A DNA stretch of 64,000 bases. It comes from Pedobacter psychrodurus. GTDB lineage: Bacteria; Bacteroidota; Bacteroidia; Sphingobacteriales; Sphingobacteriaceae. The translations under genes were made by a program, and so were the position numbers. Positions 44,684 to 53,202 of this stretch are shown one piece after another (position 1 is the stretch's first letter; every line of letters begins with the position of its first letter). The notes under the pieces were generated by a model that saw nothing but the letters and a program-made list of their open reading frames with translations, was not told the DNA's origin and made no database searches. The stretch lies in assembly GCF_004331735.1 (NCBI RefSeq), contig NZ_SJSO01000002.1:1-64000 (forward strand). The letters run 5' to 3'.

Positions 44684-45079
44684 CTAGTGCTGGGCGCTAG
44701 ACACCCTGGTCGCAGAAAGATATCTCCTTCGCTCATTTATCCGCCCTTTTAGCTTTGGGACAATAAACAGGATTGCAAAGGCCAGTATGGAAATGATCGC
44801 CTGTAAAGAGAGGTTTATCTTGGTCACCGGATGAATATCTACATTACCCATTACCACGACCAGGCGGTATACGCTCCTTACAATGATTAAGACCAGCAAG
44901 TATTTGCTCCACTCGAACCTGCGTTTGATCAGGATAAAAAGCAGATAGCGCGCGATGAGGATTGATATAAAGATAACCAACTCCTGCGTACTCTTATAAT
45001 CGTAGAAAAACAGATTTACTATCCCGATTAAAAAAGTAATTAAAATAAGATTAGAAGATAAGGAATACTTATTCTTCAT
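44684..45079 (-). CDS. Small membrane protein of unknown function
   Basis: Start chosen at ATG 45079 (MKNKYSLSSNLILITF); a TTG 15 codons upstream is less likely. The roughly 131-residue protein has four probable membrane helices (about 8-26, 32-50, 60-80, 93-113) and a basic C-terminus (KLKGRINERRRYLSATR). The helix-loop pattern recalls phosphate-starvation PsiE-like or other four-helix proteins, but the similarity is too weak to name it. A terminator at 45229 lies upstream, so it is transcribed from the gap between. Confidence 0.6.
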   Translation of the reverse strand: MKNKYSLSSNLILITFLIGIVNLFFYDYKSTQELVIFISILIARYLLFILIKRRFEWSKYLLVLIIVRSVYRLVVVMGNVDIHPVTKINLSLQAIISILAFAILFIVPKLKGRINERRRYLSATRVSSAQH

Positions 45080-45228
45080 TAATTTAAAATTTACCAACTT
45101 AAATAATTTTAGGACAATAGACAATACAAATGTCTTGATAATTTTTAATATCAGGTAATTTCAGGGCTTAAGAAATATAAATCTTTTGATATTTGTCAAC
45201 AGAAATTGATGTAAGCGTATTTAAAACA

Positions 45229-45266
45229 AAAAACGGATCGCTTTTTGGCAATCCGTTTTTTTTTAT
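45229..45266. terminator. Terminator-like hairpin with U-tract
   Basis: Arms AAAAACGGAT and ATCCGTTTTT flank the 12-base loop CGCTTTTTGGCA and are followed by further T. It reads as a terminator on the plus strand although no plus-strand gene ends here. It could mark an unseen short RNA or be left from a lost gene. Confidence 0.5.
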
Positions 45267-45269
45267 TTG

Positions 45270-45932
45270 GTCTATATTTTATATTAACCTGAGTTCGATT
45301 AATATTGGATCATAATGATTGATTTAATAACTCCTTTGCCTAATGCGATCGTCGTGCTGAGGAATAATTTATTGCATAAAGTCAATATGATTGATGTATA
45401 CGATTGATTATTTTTTACCCAACGGCTCATCCTTGCCTCGGCTACCGATATAAAATCGGTACAGATCCGCCGCCGCCGATGGGCTCTTTCTTTTTGGCGT
45501 CAAAAAGACCAGCAAAGCTAGCTTGAACACCTATAAAACAATATAGACAGGTGAAAAAACAAAAAACACCGGCTGAAAATTTATTCATTTGTAAAGTAGT
45601 TTTCAGCTCCATTCATGAGGGCTTCGCCGTTTTCTTTCGAAGCTAGAGGGGTGGCTGGGTCAGTATAGCCCGAAAAATTTGTTAGGCTGGATTTAAGTGG
45701 AACGGAGATACGGTGCTATGGCCTAGCTGGGCGGAAGTACGTATTCAACACAAGTCACTCATGAATAGGTAATTAAAAAATAACGTCAATGGTAACTTGT
45801 TTCAGCATCTTTCCTACTATTATGAGACCCTGAAATGAAATTTACTTCGTAGCTTTTCGCTGCGCTACAGGTCAGGGTGACGGCACTCATTAAAAAATAC
45901 CTTGTAATATATTATTAATCGAATTCAAGTTA
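45270..45932. other. Repeat-rich intergenic stretch before the exopolysaccharide locus
   Basis: This 663-base gap has no gene that I can support. It contains a palindrome ACCGATataaaATCGGT near 45451 (like 6254-6274), a GC-rich patch with repeated CCGCCG around 45470, CTTTTTGGCGTCAAAAAG near 45490, and a decayed repeat with ACTTGTTTCAGCATC near 45793. It marks the 3' end of the minus-strand exopolysaccharide transcript. Confidence 0.5.
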
Positions 45933-46514
45933 TCAGGCTTTCATTACACGGTCTTTAATCTTCACTGCAGGGTTGCCTTGGTAAATAGCATAAGGCATTA
46001 AGTCTTTAGTAGCTACACTTCCTATTGCTAAAACCGCATGACTATGTAGGGTCACACCTGGACCAACCTTAGTTGCGGCACCAACCCAAGCCCCATCTTC
46101 CAACAAAATAGGACCAGTCATTAAGTCAAAATTTGTGCTGCGATAATTGTGATTTCCAGTAATGAGAACGGCCTGTTGCGAAATACAGCAGTTTTTTCCG
46201 ATTTTTACCTGATCCAAATTGTCTATATAACAATCAGCCAGCCAACTATAATCGCCAATTTCCAGTTTCCATGGATATTTAATGTGGATGCCTGGTTTTA
46301 TGCGTACCGCTTTACCAATCCTGGCGCCGAATAATCTCAACAAAGCAACCAGTACCGAGCTGACTGGCATCAAACGGCTTTTAAAAAAGATAACATCCGT
46401 AAAATACCAGAAAAACTGCTTGAGGATAGATGCACCAACCTTAAAATTGCCCGTATCAAAATCCTTATGTAGCTGCGTTTTTAGCAAAATTTTGGCTTTA
46501 GCTGTTGTTGGCAA
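45933..46514 (-). CDS. WcaF-type extracellular polysaccharide O-acetyltransferase
   Basis: A 193-residue left-handed beta-helix acetyltransferase. Hexapeptide-like repeats run from about residue 65 (IGKAVRIKPGIHIKYPWKLEIGDYSWLADCYIDNLDQVKIGKNCCISQQAVLITGNHNYRS) to GAWVGAATKVGPGVTLHSHAVLAIGSVATKDL and end IYQGNPAVKIKDRV. The pattern and His in TGNHNY fit the WcaF/colanic-acid acetyltransferase group, using acetyl-CoA. No ATG is available near the start; the TTG at 46514 overlaps the exosortase stop by 17 bases and a TTG nine codons later is the alternative. It is the last gene of the operon. Confidence 0.85.
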   Translation of the reverse strand: MPTTAKAKILLKTQLHKDFDTGNFKVGASILKQFFWYFTDVIFFKSRLMPVSSVLVALLRLFGARIGKAVRIKPGIHIKYPWKLEIGDYSWLADCYIDNLDQVKIGKNCCISQQAVLITGNHNYRSTNFDLMTGPILLEDGAWVGAATKVGPGVTLHSHAVLAIGSVATKDLMPYAIYQGNPAVKIKDRVMKA

Positions 46515-47094
46515 TGGTTTGAGCTTTAACTAATTTATTGCTTTTTTTGATCCAAAAATATAACATCGCGAAAATGCAGATGTATACAATGATATTAAAA
46601 ACTTCGTGGTGATAGGTAAAATTGTTCCGCTGCGATTTAAAGAATCCCAGTAATACGCCCAAACCTGCAATACGCAATACATTCAAAACGTAGATGGCAA
46701 TAAAACCGATGACCAGCATTTTTAAAGTCGATTTCCATGGCGCAGGGAATGCCAGTACAAAAGCGGCTAAAAAACTCATTACACCAAGGCCAAGGCAAGA
46801 ATAATTAACACGCAGATAAGGCCCGGCCACTACCATTACATCCATTTCGTTATATATGGCATAAAAACCAAAAGCTTTAATTATCCATACGGCAGGTACA
46901 ATTAATGCTGTTTTCAAGCCCTGGATATAATCAAAGTGATTGGCAATGTAGGCATTATAGAATCTGGAACCAGGTGTCATCACACTATTCATAAACAGAT
47001 TACCCTGGCTAAACAGGATATATAATATAAACAGGGCAACCACAAATTTGATGGCCTTTTTATTCGCTTCCTTTTTTGCTTCTTCTGGGGTCAT
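46498..47094 (-). CDS. Exosortase/archaeosortase family protein within the exopolysaccharide operon
   Basis: A 198-residue integral membrane protein with about six helices. The presumed catalytic triad of exosortases is in place: Cys100 (LRVNYSCLGLGVMSF), Arg141 (YVLNVLRIAGLGVLLG) and His162/163 (TYHHEVFNIIVY). Exosortases cleave a C-terminal sorting signal and are often linked to exopolysaccharide loci; the short form in Sphingobacteria resembles the XrtY type. It lies between a GT2 gene and the WcaF gene. No protein in the window has an obvious matching C-terminal sorting tail, so substrates are encoded elsewhere. Confidence 0.85.
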   Translation of the reverse strand: MTPEEAKKEANKKAIKFVVALFILYILFSQGNLFMNSVMTPGSRFYNAYIANHFDYIQGLKTALIVPAVWIIKAFGFYAIYNEMDVMVVAGPYLRVNYSCLGLGVMSFLAAFVLAFPAPWKSTLKMLVIGFIAIYVLNVLRIAGLGVLLGFFKSQRNNFTYHHEVFNIIVYICIFAMLYFWIKKSNKLVKAQTIANNS

Positions 47095-47115
47095 ATATTA
47101 TCGGCATTTATAAAT

Positions 47116-47970
47116 TTAACTTCTATTTTTTTGAATTACTTTAATTTTTTTATCCACCAGTTTTCTGAACCAGAAGCCTTGAAGATAATGGAATTTAATA
47201 CCCGTGGTGCCCTCAAATATACCCAGTTTAAAAAACATCCGGTAGCCAAAGTAAAGATAGGGGCGAAATCCGAGAGGGAGTTTCCACCACAATTGTTTTA
47301 ACCATGCCCGTTTTTCATCAGGACTGCCCAGTAAGTTAGGCTTTAAACTTTGCGTCCGTAGCTTTAACATCCTCTCTACCTCTTCCTGCGCAACTAGATC
47401 ACTATAACGCTCATGTTTGGCTTTCCAAAAAGCAATATCATTCTCTTTTAGGTTTTCTTCCAAAATCCAGCCTTTTTTCCAGATTTCGGTGTTACCCGGT
47501 ACAATAAACCGGTGGTCCATATTCTCGTTCAGATCAGAAAAACCGACTCCGGTTCTGAACATTTTTAAAAGGTAAAAAGGGTAGAAGGTACCAAACCTGA
47601 TCCAGCTTCCCTGAAAGAAATTTTTGCGGTTAAAGTAAATGCCATTAATATCACGGTGCGCTTCATCTTTAAAGTTGGCCAGCATTTCGAACAGCTCGGG
47701 CGTAACGGTCTGGTCCGCATCGAGGCCAATCGTCCATGGCGTTTCTACTTTAAAATTTTTTAAGGCGAAATCCCATTGTTTTGGGTGGTTTATAAAAGAA
47801 TTTTGTTTTACCTCGGCGCCGTAGCGCTCAGCAATTTTCAAGGTTTCGTCGGTACTTCCACTATCCAAAATAAATATGCTGGCATTTAGCCCTTTAATAG
47901 ATTCTAATAATCTGGGCAGATGAATCTGCTCATTAAAGGTTAAAATGATAAAGCTAAAATTTTGATTCAT
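47116..47970 (-). CDS. Glycosyltransferase family 2 (WaaE/KdtX-like)
   Basis: A 284-residue GT-A enzyme. The N-terminal FSFIILTFNEQIHLPRLLESIKG and ILDSGSTDETLKIAERYGAEV are typical of GT2, and the metal-binding DAD (residues 84-86) is in TIGLDADQTVTPE. The C-terminal half (SWIRFGTFYPFYLLKMFRTG, then DHRFIVPG) is like WaaE/KdtX-type transferases. It probably adds one sugar to the lipid-linked repeat unit at the inner membrane face. It is 21 bases upstream of the exosortase gene and 7 bases downstream of a GT4 gene. Confidence 0.9.
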   Translation of the reverse strand: MNQNFSFIILTFNEQIHLPRLLESIKGLNASIFILDSGSTDETLKIAERYGAEVKQNSFINHPKQWDFALKNFKVETPWTIGLDADQTVTPELFEMLANFKDEAHRDINGIYFNRKNFFQGSWIRFGTFYPFYLLKMFRTGVGFSDLNENMDHRFIVPGNTEIWKKGWILEENLKENDIAFWKAKHERYSDLVAQEEVERMLKLRTQSLKPNLLGSPDEKRAWLKQLWWKLPLGFRPYLYFGYRMFFKLGIFEGTTGIKFHYLQGFWFRKLVDKKIKVIQKNRS

Positions 47971-47977
47971 ATCAGGA

Positions 47978-49276
47978 TTAAAGTGCTGATGGCGTAGCTA
48001 AAATTTCTTTATAAAATTCAACATATTGTTTAACCAGAGCAGCATCGTTAAAATCAGTATTGATCAGGAGGGGAGCAGCCGTTCTGATTTCTTTTCTTTT
48101 TTCAATATCCTGCCGGGCCTGAATTATTCCGGTTTTAATCTCTTCAATGTCTAGTCCCGTAATCCATCCCAGGTTTTTATCAGCCACATAATCGGAAAGA
48201 CCAACAAATTTGCTGATCAATACAGGCGTACCAACGCTTAAACTTTCAACCACTACATTAGCGAAATTTTCGTTGAAAGAGGTGAGTACAGTTAAATCAT
48301 GCTTGGCCATTAAGTTAAACTTATCCTCATTATTCACCAGCCCAAGCCAGGTAATGCGCTCGCTAAGTTTCAGCTTTTCAGCCTTGTCTCTTAAACTTTG
48401 TACATATTCTTCCTTCCCAGTACCCCCAATGGTTAATCTCCAAGGGATATCGACAAGTGCTAAGGCCTCAAAAAGTAACTCAAGTCCTTTCTTCTCTTCA
48501 ATGCGGGAAAGAAATATAATGTTAAAAATTAGAGATTCTTGATACTTGCTGCTGGCTACCTGATACTCACTACTCGCTACCTGATACCCACTACCAACTC
48601 CTCCCGCACCTAAACTAACCAGATTGGCAATTACCCTGATACTTTTCGGCGTTACGATTTTCAATATATCTCTTTTTTCCTGTTCGCTGGTGGCGTGGAT
48701 ATGGCAATATTTTAATAATGTTTCACCCAGTAATTTGTGAATGATTCTTTTTGAAAAGGAATTCCGGTTTCCAAATGTATAGGAGGTGAGCATACCTCGT
48801 GGAGACAAAATAACAGGGATTTTATACCACCTGGCTACAAAACAGCTTAATACTGAAACTAAATTCCACCAGGCATGGATGTGTACAACATTCCCCTCCT
48901 TTGGAGGGGTGTCTGCAAGACGGGGTGGTCCTTTTAGGTTTTGATTGGCTGTACTTAGTTTGTCATCCTGAGTGTAACGAAGGATCTTTCTTCTCAACGC
49001 CCACAATAACCCAAGCGAAAAATGGCTGTGATCTTTGGTCCAGCGTTTAAAATAGGTAACCTTTACACCCTCTACCAGCACAAGTTTACCTATTGCCACG
49101 TCTAGCTCATTTGTTCCATTTGCCGTTGTGGTTAATATTTGCACATCATTAACGTCTAACCCCTCATCCCTAACCGCTAATCCACCTAAGGCCTCGCATA
49201 ACTTCCCTACACTCTGTATCGGCCCGCCGTAAATGTAAGCAGGTTTGTAAGAAGCAGTAACGTGAATAATTTTCAA
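47978..49276 (-). CDS. Glycosyltransferase family 4 carrying repeat-derived insertions
   Basis: Start set at TTG 49276, giving (M)KIIHVTASYKPAYIYGGPIQSVGKL; a frame to 49294 adds six residues. It is a GT-B fold protein: acceptor domain first, then the donor domain with FNIIFLSRIEEKKGLELLFEALALVDIPWRLTIGGTG and the E-x7-E-like SFNENFANVVVESLSVGTPVLISKFVG. Two internal parts look foreign. Residues about 92-128 (RRKILRYTQDDKL ... PPRLADTPPKEGN) are the translation of dispersed repeats. Residues about 224-245 (SGYQVASSEYQVASSKYQ) come from a heptamer array. Both keep the frame open. It belongs to the exopolysaccharide operon; its sugar specificity is unknown. Confidence 0.85.
   Translation of the reverse strand: MKIIHVTASYKPAYIYGGPIQSVGKLCEALGGLAVRDEGLDVNDVQILTTTANGTNELDVAIGKLVLVEGVKVTYFKRWTKDHSHFSLGLLWALRRKILRYTQDDKLSTANQNLKGPPRLADTPPKEGNVVHIHAWWNLVSVLSCFVARWYKIPVILSPRGMLTSYTFGNRNSFSKRIIHKLLGETLLKYCHIHATSEQEKRDILKIVTPKSIRVIANLVSLGAGGVGSGYQVASSEYQVASSKYQESLIFNIIFLSRIEEKKGLELLFEALALVDIPWRLTIGGTGKEEYVQSLRDKAEKLKLSERITWLGLVNNEDKFNLMAKHDLTVLTSFNENFANVVVESLSVGTPVLISKFVGLSDYVADKNLGWITGLDIEEIKTGIIQARQDIEKRKEIRTAAPLLINTDFNDAALVKQYVEFYKEILATPSAL
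48541..48603. repeat. Heptamer tandem array (nine units) inside a glycosyltransferase gene
   Basis: On the plus strand the units read GATACTT, GCTGCTG, GCTACCT, GATACTC, ACTACTC, GCTACCT, GATACCC, ACTACCA, ACTCCTC. The first six also form two 21-base units. Because seven is not a multiple of three, gain or loss of one unit would shift the reading frame of the host gene. Confidence 0.75.
48891..49000. repeat. Two dispersed repeats embedded in a coding frame
   Basis: CCCCTCCTTTGGAGGGG at 48894-48910 is a palindrome followed by TGTCTGCAAGACGGGGTGG, a sort of element commonly intergenic in Bacteroidota. About 40 bases later TGTCATCCTGAGTGTAACGA, then AGGATCTTTCTTCTC, matches a second dispersed family that is also present between genes in this window. 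In frame they encode PPRLADTPPKEGN and KILRYTQDDK. Confidence 0.7.
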
Positions 49277-49325
49277 TATAAATCCCTTAAACAACTAACC
49301 CCATAACCCTCTAAACATTGACTAA

Positions 49326-50750
49326 CTAATCAAACACAGGCCTCAATACCTTTATTGTCCCGAGCAGATAAAACAGGAACCACATAATTATATAACCCCA
49401 AAAAATATTATTGAACATAAATTCAAAGTTGTTTCCCCGCCAAAGGCCCTGAAAAATGCTATTAAACATAATTACACAACCCAGTTCGTAACCGCCAAAT
49501 ATCTCCTCAGCCTTATCTGACAGGTGCTGTACTAGTATACCATAGAGCAACATAAAAAAGAAAACTCCAGGAATACCAAAGCTTAAATAAGCATCAACTA
49601 CAGGCCGTGTTTTAGCCGAAACTGCCGACATTTTACTGGCAACCCCCGCATCGTAAACACGTTGCATCGAAAGGGTTTCCATATTGGGTTTACTAGGCCA
49701 CAATACCCTTGGGATAAGTCCATCAAGAGAATTTCCTATTATTTCCCATTCATAAAAAGGATGATGGCTGGGCACATAATCCACAAATTGGGTAAACATT
49801 TCAATTTCACTCAGTCTTCTGGTTAAAAAGCCCCAATTTGTTTCTTCAATTTGCTCTTCGTTCTTCGAATCCAGGTTTTCAAAGGCCTGACTTTGTGCTT
49901 CTTCTGCGCTAACTTCTCCGCTCCAGCTTTGCCTTACGGTATTGTTATACGTAGGCAGAAAATAAAGAAGCACATAAGCAAATGGGATAGCTAAATAAAG
50001 TATCAGTTTTTTATAATATGGAAAAAACACACAGGCAATTACAATAATATTAATAATGATGGGCTCTTTATAGCCCGATAACGAGGCATGCAAAAAGTTT
50101 ATGATAAAAATGGTGGCACCAATACCTAAGTATTTGATGTTTTTTGAATTAAATCCTTTAACAAACAATACTGCCGCACATGATATCCCGATAAGGGTAA
50201 GCGGAAGGGAAATCTGGCTAAGCCCTGATACCCTTTGGGCCAATGAGCCGATTCCAAACACGATGATACTGAGCCAGATTAAAAAGTCATCATTATCAAA
50301 AGTTTTTTCACTCTTAATGCTTAGTTTGTTTTTTTGAACCAGAAGGATACCTGTAACCAATGCTGCATGTGCCAGTAAGCTCATGCGTTGACAGCTGGCG
50401 ATTAAGGCAGTTTGCTCGCTTTCTTTAAATTGTGCGCCATAATTAACATCTACTAAATATCGGTAGCCCAAGTGATCCATGAAATAAAAAATGGAGGTTA
50501 TGCACATAAAACCAGCAAAAATAAGCTGTGTTAAGAAAATGGGCCGCATAATCTGTTTATGGATAGGTAAATCCTGTTTAATAATTGCGGCTGGGGATAA
50601 TATGGTGGTATAAAAAATAAACAATGATCCAAACCAAGCAGCAAAGTAGGATATTATAGGGCTATTAATAAATAAATAAGCAATCAGAACTGGAAAGTAT
50701 AAAGCTAAAATGAGTTTTGTTGGATTGTTACTTTGCATCTTTATCCGCAT
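49326..50750 (-). CDS. Wzy-like polysaccharide polymerase (O-antigen ligase/polymerase type)
   Basis: A 474-residue membrane protein with about 11 helices spaced over the whole length and a larger soluble loop around residues 275-365 (NTVRQSWSGEVSAEEAQSQAFENL ... HPFYEWEIIGNSLDGLIPRVLWPSKPN). The text SKMSAVSAKTRPVVDAYLSFGIPGVFFFMLLYG after that loop and the overall topology match oligosaccharide-repeat-unit polymerases. It would join lipid-linked repeat units in the periplasm. ATG 50750 overlaps the upstream GT4 gene by 23 bases; Met5 is an alternative. The presence of a Wzy-like protein implies a Wzx flippase outside this window. Confidence 0.8.
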   Translation of the reverse strand: MRIKMQSNNPTKLILALYFPVLIAYLFINSPIISYFAAWFGSLFIFYTTILSPAAIIKQDLPIHKQIMRPIFLTQLIFAGFMCITSIFYFMDHLGYRYLVDVNYGAQFKESEQTALIASCQRMSLLAHAALVTGILLVQKNKLSIKSEKTFDNDDFLIWLSIIVFGIGSLAQRVSGLSQISLPLTLIGISCAAVLFVKGFNSKNIKYLGIGATIFIINFLHASLSGYKEPIIINIIVIACVFFPYYKKLILYLAIPFAYVLLYFLPTYNNTVRQSWSGEVSAEEAQSQAFENLDSKNEEQIEETNWGFLTRRLSEIEMFTQFVDYVPSHHPFYEWEIIGNSLDGLIPRVLWPSKPNMETLSMQRVYDAGVASKMSAVSAKTRPVVDAYLSFGIPGVFFFMLLYGILVQHLSDKAEEIFGGYELGCVIMFNSIFQGLWRGNNFEFMFNNIFWGYIIMWFLFYLLGTIKVLRPVFD

Positions 50751-51894
50751 TAATCGTATCTACAATTGCTTTAACCTGTTTTTCAAAAGACCAGTTTTTG
50801 ATCATTTCCTTTGAAGCTTTTCCCATTTGTACCAGTTCGTGTTTATGACTTGTTAGTTTTTCTATCTTTTGTTTGAGTGCATTAAGATTACCCGGTTGAA
50901 ATACTTCGCCGTTTACACCTGCTTTAACGAGGTCTGAGGCGCAACCCACCACAGTAGAAACCAAAACGGCCTTTCCAGCTGCCATGGCTTCATTTACAGC
51001 GAGTCCCCAAGTTTCGTTTGGACCTTTTGATGGCAAACAAAATAGATCGCAAGCCTGATAAACAGTCGGCATTTTGCTTTGATTCTGAAAATCCATAAAA
51101 TATACTCGGTTTATCTCTCGGCTTTTAACTTGATCTTTTAAAATGCTCTCCAGTATACCGTTGCCAACAAATAACAAATGGACATGGGGTAAGTTTAACT
51201 CAAAAAAGGCTTCCAGTAGAAGTAATGGATCTTTCTTTTGTTCAAATTTCCCTGCAAAAAGAATTAATACATCCTTATCGCTTAGCCCAATATCTTGTCT
51301 AATACCAATGTTGTCTTTAATCCCCTCATTTAAAAACCTTTCATTTTCTATAGCGTGGGGTGCAAAGAAAAGTTGCTGCTCTTTTAATCCGAAATTATTG
51401 AAATAATCTTTATTTGCAGTACCAACATAAAATGCTTTTTTTACATGGCTATAAACCCAAGTCAATAATAATTTTCTGAAAATTTTTTTCAACGGATCAG
51501 TACTGTCCAGCAGAACAGAATCGCCCCTGAAGTAAATGGGGATTTGATTACTAAAATGCCTAAGTATGCTTAAATGAGCAGAATACGCCCAACCATAAAC
51601 CAAAATAGCATTGGGACTGTATTTTTTTAGATTCGCATTAATGTCAGGGTTAATAATACCCTTGAAATGATGGGTACCTGGTTCTTTTGAAGTATTTTTT
51701 ACAAATTCATATTCATACCCATCAAGTAGAGGTATATCCCACGCTATTTCTTGTTTAAATCCATGATCGAACTTATTTAATGAATAATCGCCTAAGGTAT
51801 AATATACTTTTATTTCCAGGTATTTAGCCAATAATCTAAACACGGGAGCATAATATTGAATAGGATGTGTGGTAATAATGGCTAGCTTCTTCAT
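50728..51894 (-). CDS. Glycosyltransferase family 4
   Basis: A 388-residue GT-B enzyme. It starts MKKLAIITTHPIQYYAPVFRLLAKYLEIKVYYTLGD. The donor domain has VLILFAGKFEQKKDPLLLLEAFFEL and the E-x7-E region CLPSKGPNETWGLAVNEAMAAGKAVLVSTVVG for binding the nucleotide sugar. The start ATG overlaps the stop of the upstream gene by four bases (ATGA), showing translational coupling. Part of the exopolysaccharide repeat-unit assembly; donor sugar unknown. Confidence 0.92.
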   Translation of the reverse strand: MKKLAIITTHPIQYYAPVFRLLAKYLEIKVYYTLGDYSLNKFDHGFKQEIAWDIPLLDGYEYEFVKNTSKEPGTHHFKGIINPDINANLKKYSPNAILVYGWAYSAHLSILRHFSNQIPIYFRGDSVLLDSTDPLKKIFRKLLLTWVYSHVKKAFYVGTANKDYFNNFGLKEQQLFFAPHAIENERFLNEGIKDNIGIRQDIGLSDKDVLILFAGKFEQKKDPLLLLEAFFELNLPHVHLLFVGNGILESILKDQVKSREINRVYFMDFQNQSKMPTVYQACDLFCLPSKGPNETWGLAVNEAMAAGKAVLVSTVVGCASDLVKAGVNGEVFQPGNLNALKQKIEKLTSHKHELVQMGKASKEMIKNWSFEKQVKAIVDTINADKDAK

Positions 51895-53198
51895 TTTTGA
51901 TTCGTGGCTTCGCCAAATTGTTGCATTACCCGTTCAAACACATCAACCTGTTTTTGGGTCAAATAATTAGCAGTATATGGTGCAAATGCACTCCAATCGG
52001 TTTGTGGTGTCCTGTGCGACAAAATATCTTCAATAAAGTTTTTAAGCGCTTCAAAAGCTTCTATTGGGCTTTGGTTTAAGGTAATTAAATGGCCAGCATT
52101 GCACTGTTGGATCACTTTACCCGCACTACTTTGGGCATTAAAGATACCAAGTAGGTTTTTTTGCGAAAGAATATATGGGTATACCTTAGAGGCTGTATAG
52201 GCAGCCTGATCTGATCCAATAATAATTAAACCATCTGCATGCTGAAGGTTATTTATACTTTCATAGAAACCTATTCGATCTGTATATTCGGTAATGTATG
52301 CAGAAATGCCAAACGCTTCTGCAACCGGAGCTATGGTTGGCGTACCCTGTCCGGCTGGGGCATAACTGGTGCCAATAAAATATAATTTAATATTTTCAAA
52401 CAACTGTGGCAATTTACTTATTCCCTGTTTAAATGCACCAAAAAGAAGTTTAAGGCTGCTTCTCATATCTTCGCCGCCACGTCCAATATATACCAGGTTG
52501 AGCTTGTTTTCTGTCTGTGGAAAAACTAGTTTCGATTCTGTATATATTTTTTGGGCAATGTCGAAATCTGATTCAAAGGCCCCAAAAGTGATCACTTTAT
52601 GAGGTTTGTCGATTAATTGTGGATAACGTTGATGAATTGTATCAATGTAGGCTTTCGAAACGCTGATTAAGCCGTCTGTGCTTTTTAGGGCTATAGGTTC
52701 AAGGTATTTGTTTAACCGATAGGAAAACCAATATTTTTTTGGCCTTTGCGATTTTGGTTTATCCTGATAATAATCGGTATGCCAGGGGTCTTGCATATCG
52801 ATAACATAAGGTATATTGAATTTTCTTTTCCAATAGGCACCCAAAATGCAAACAGGAAATTGGGTAGTAGAAAAGTATATTAAATCAAAATGTGCTGTTT
52901 TAAGCAGTTGGTTTACTTTCTTTCGGTAATACCAAAGCGAGCGGAGCGCCAAACTGCCCAGTCCAAATTTGGATGTCAATTTTTTCGAAAAAGCCTGTAC
53001 GCGGTGGATTTTAGTTGAAGCAGGGATGGATTGCAAAAGGAGTGGATCTTTTACCGCATCAATGTATTCTTCACCAACTGCCACAACTTCTGCTTCCCAA
53101 CCAAATTTTTCGAAGTAAGGCAAGCTCATGCGTACACGCTGCGAATCTGCGGTATTAGCTGGTGGAAAATAAGGAGAAATAATTAATACTTTTTTCAA
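51891..53198 (-). CDS. Glycosyltransferase, GT4-like
   Basis: Start set at TTG 53198, giving (M)KKVLIISPYFPPANTADSQRVRMSLPYFEKFGWEAEVVA, the expected N-terminus; the frame to 53231 would overlap the upstream gene. The N-terminal Rossmann domain is clear and VIDMQDPWHTDYYQ is typical of GT4-like acceptor domains. The C-terminal half (KLNLVYIGRGGEDMRSSLKLLFGAF, then LQHADGLIIIGSDQAAYTASKVYPYILSQKNLLGIF) is a divergent donor domain with the usual acidic pair not obvious. It could transfer an uncommon donor. Confidence 0.8.
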   Translation of the reverse strand: MKKVLIISPYFPPANTADSQRVRMSLPYFEKFGWEAEVVAVGEEYIDAVKDPLLLQSIPASTKIHRVQAFSKKLTSKFGLGSLALRSLWYYRKKVNQLLKTAHFDLIYFSTTQFPVCILGAYWKRKFNIPYVIDMQDPWHTDYYQDKPKSQRPKKYWFSYRLNKYLEPIALKSTDGLISVSKAYIDTIHQRYPQLIDKPHKVITFGAFESDFDIAQKIYTESKLVFPQTENKLNLVYIGRGGEDMRSSLKLLFGAFKQGISKLPQLFENIKLYFIGTSYAPAGQGTPTIAPVAEAFGISAYITEYTDRIGFYESINNLQHADGLIIIGSDQAAYTASKVYPYILSQKNLLGIFNAQSSAGKVIQQCNAGHLITLNQSPIEAFEALKNFIEDILSHRTPQTDWSAFAPYTANYLTQKQVDVFERVMQQFGEATNQK

Positions 53199-53202
53199 AG
53201 AA

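Noticed and set aside
45440..45560. GC-rich palindromic patch considered as a tRNA or small RNA gene
   Set aside because: No cloverleaf, T-loop motif or promoter can be found; it resembles the small palindrome at 6254-6274.
48541..48603. Short repeats considered as a CRISPR array
   Set aside because: The units are seven bases long without spacers and lie in a coding frame; no cas gene is present.
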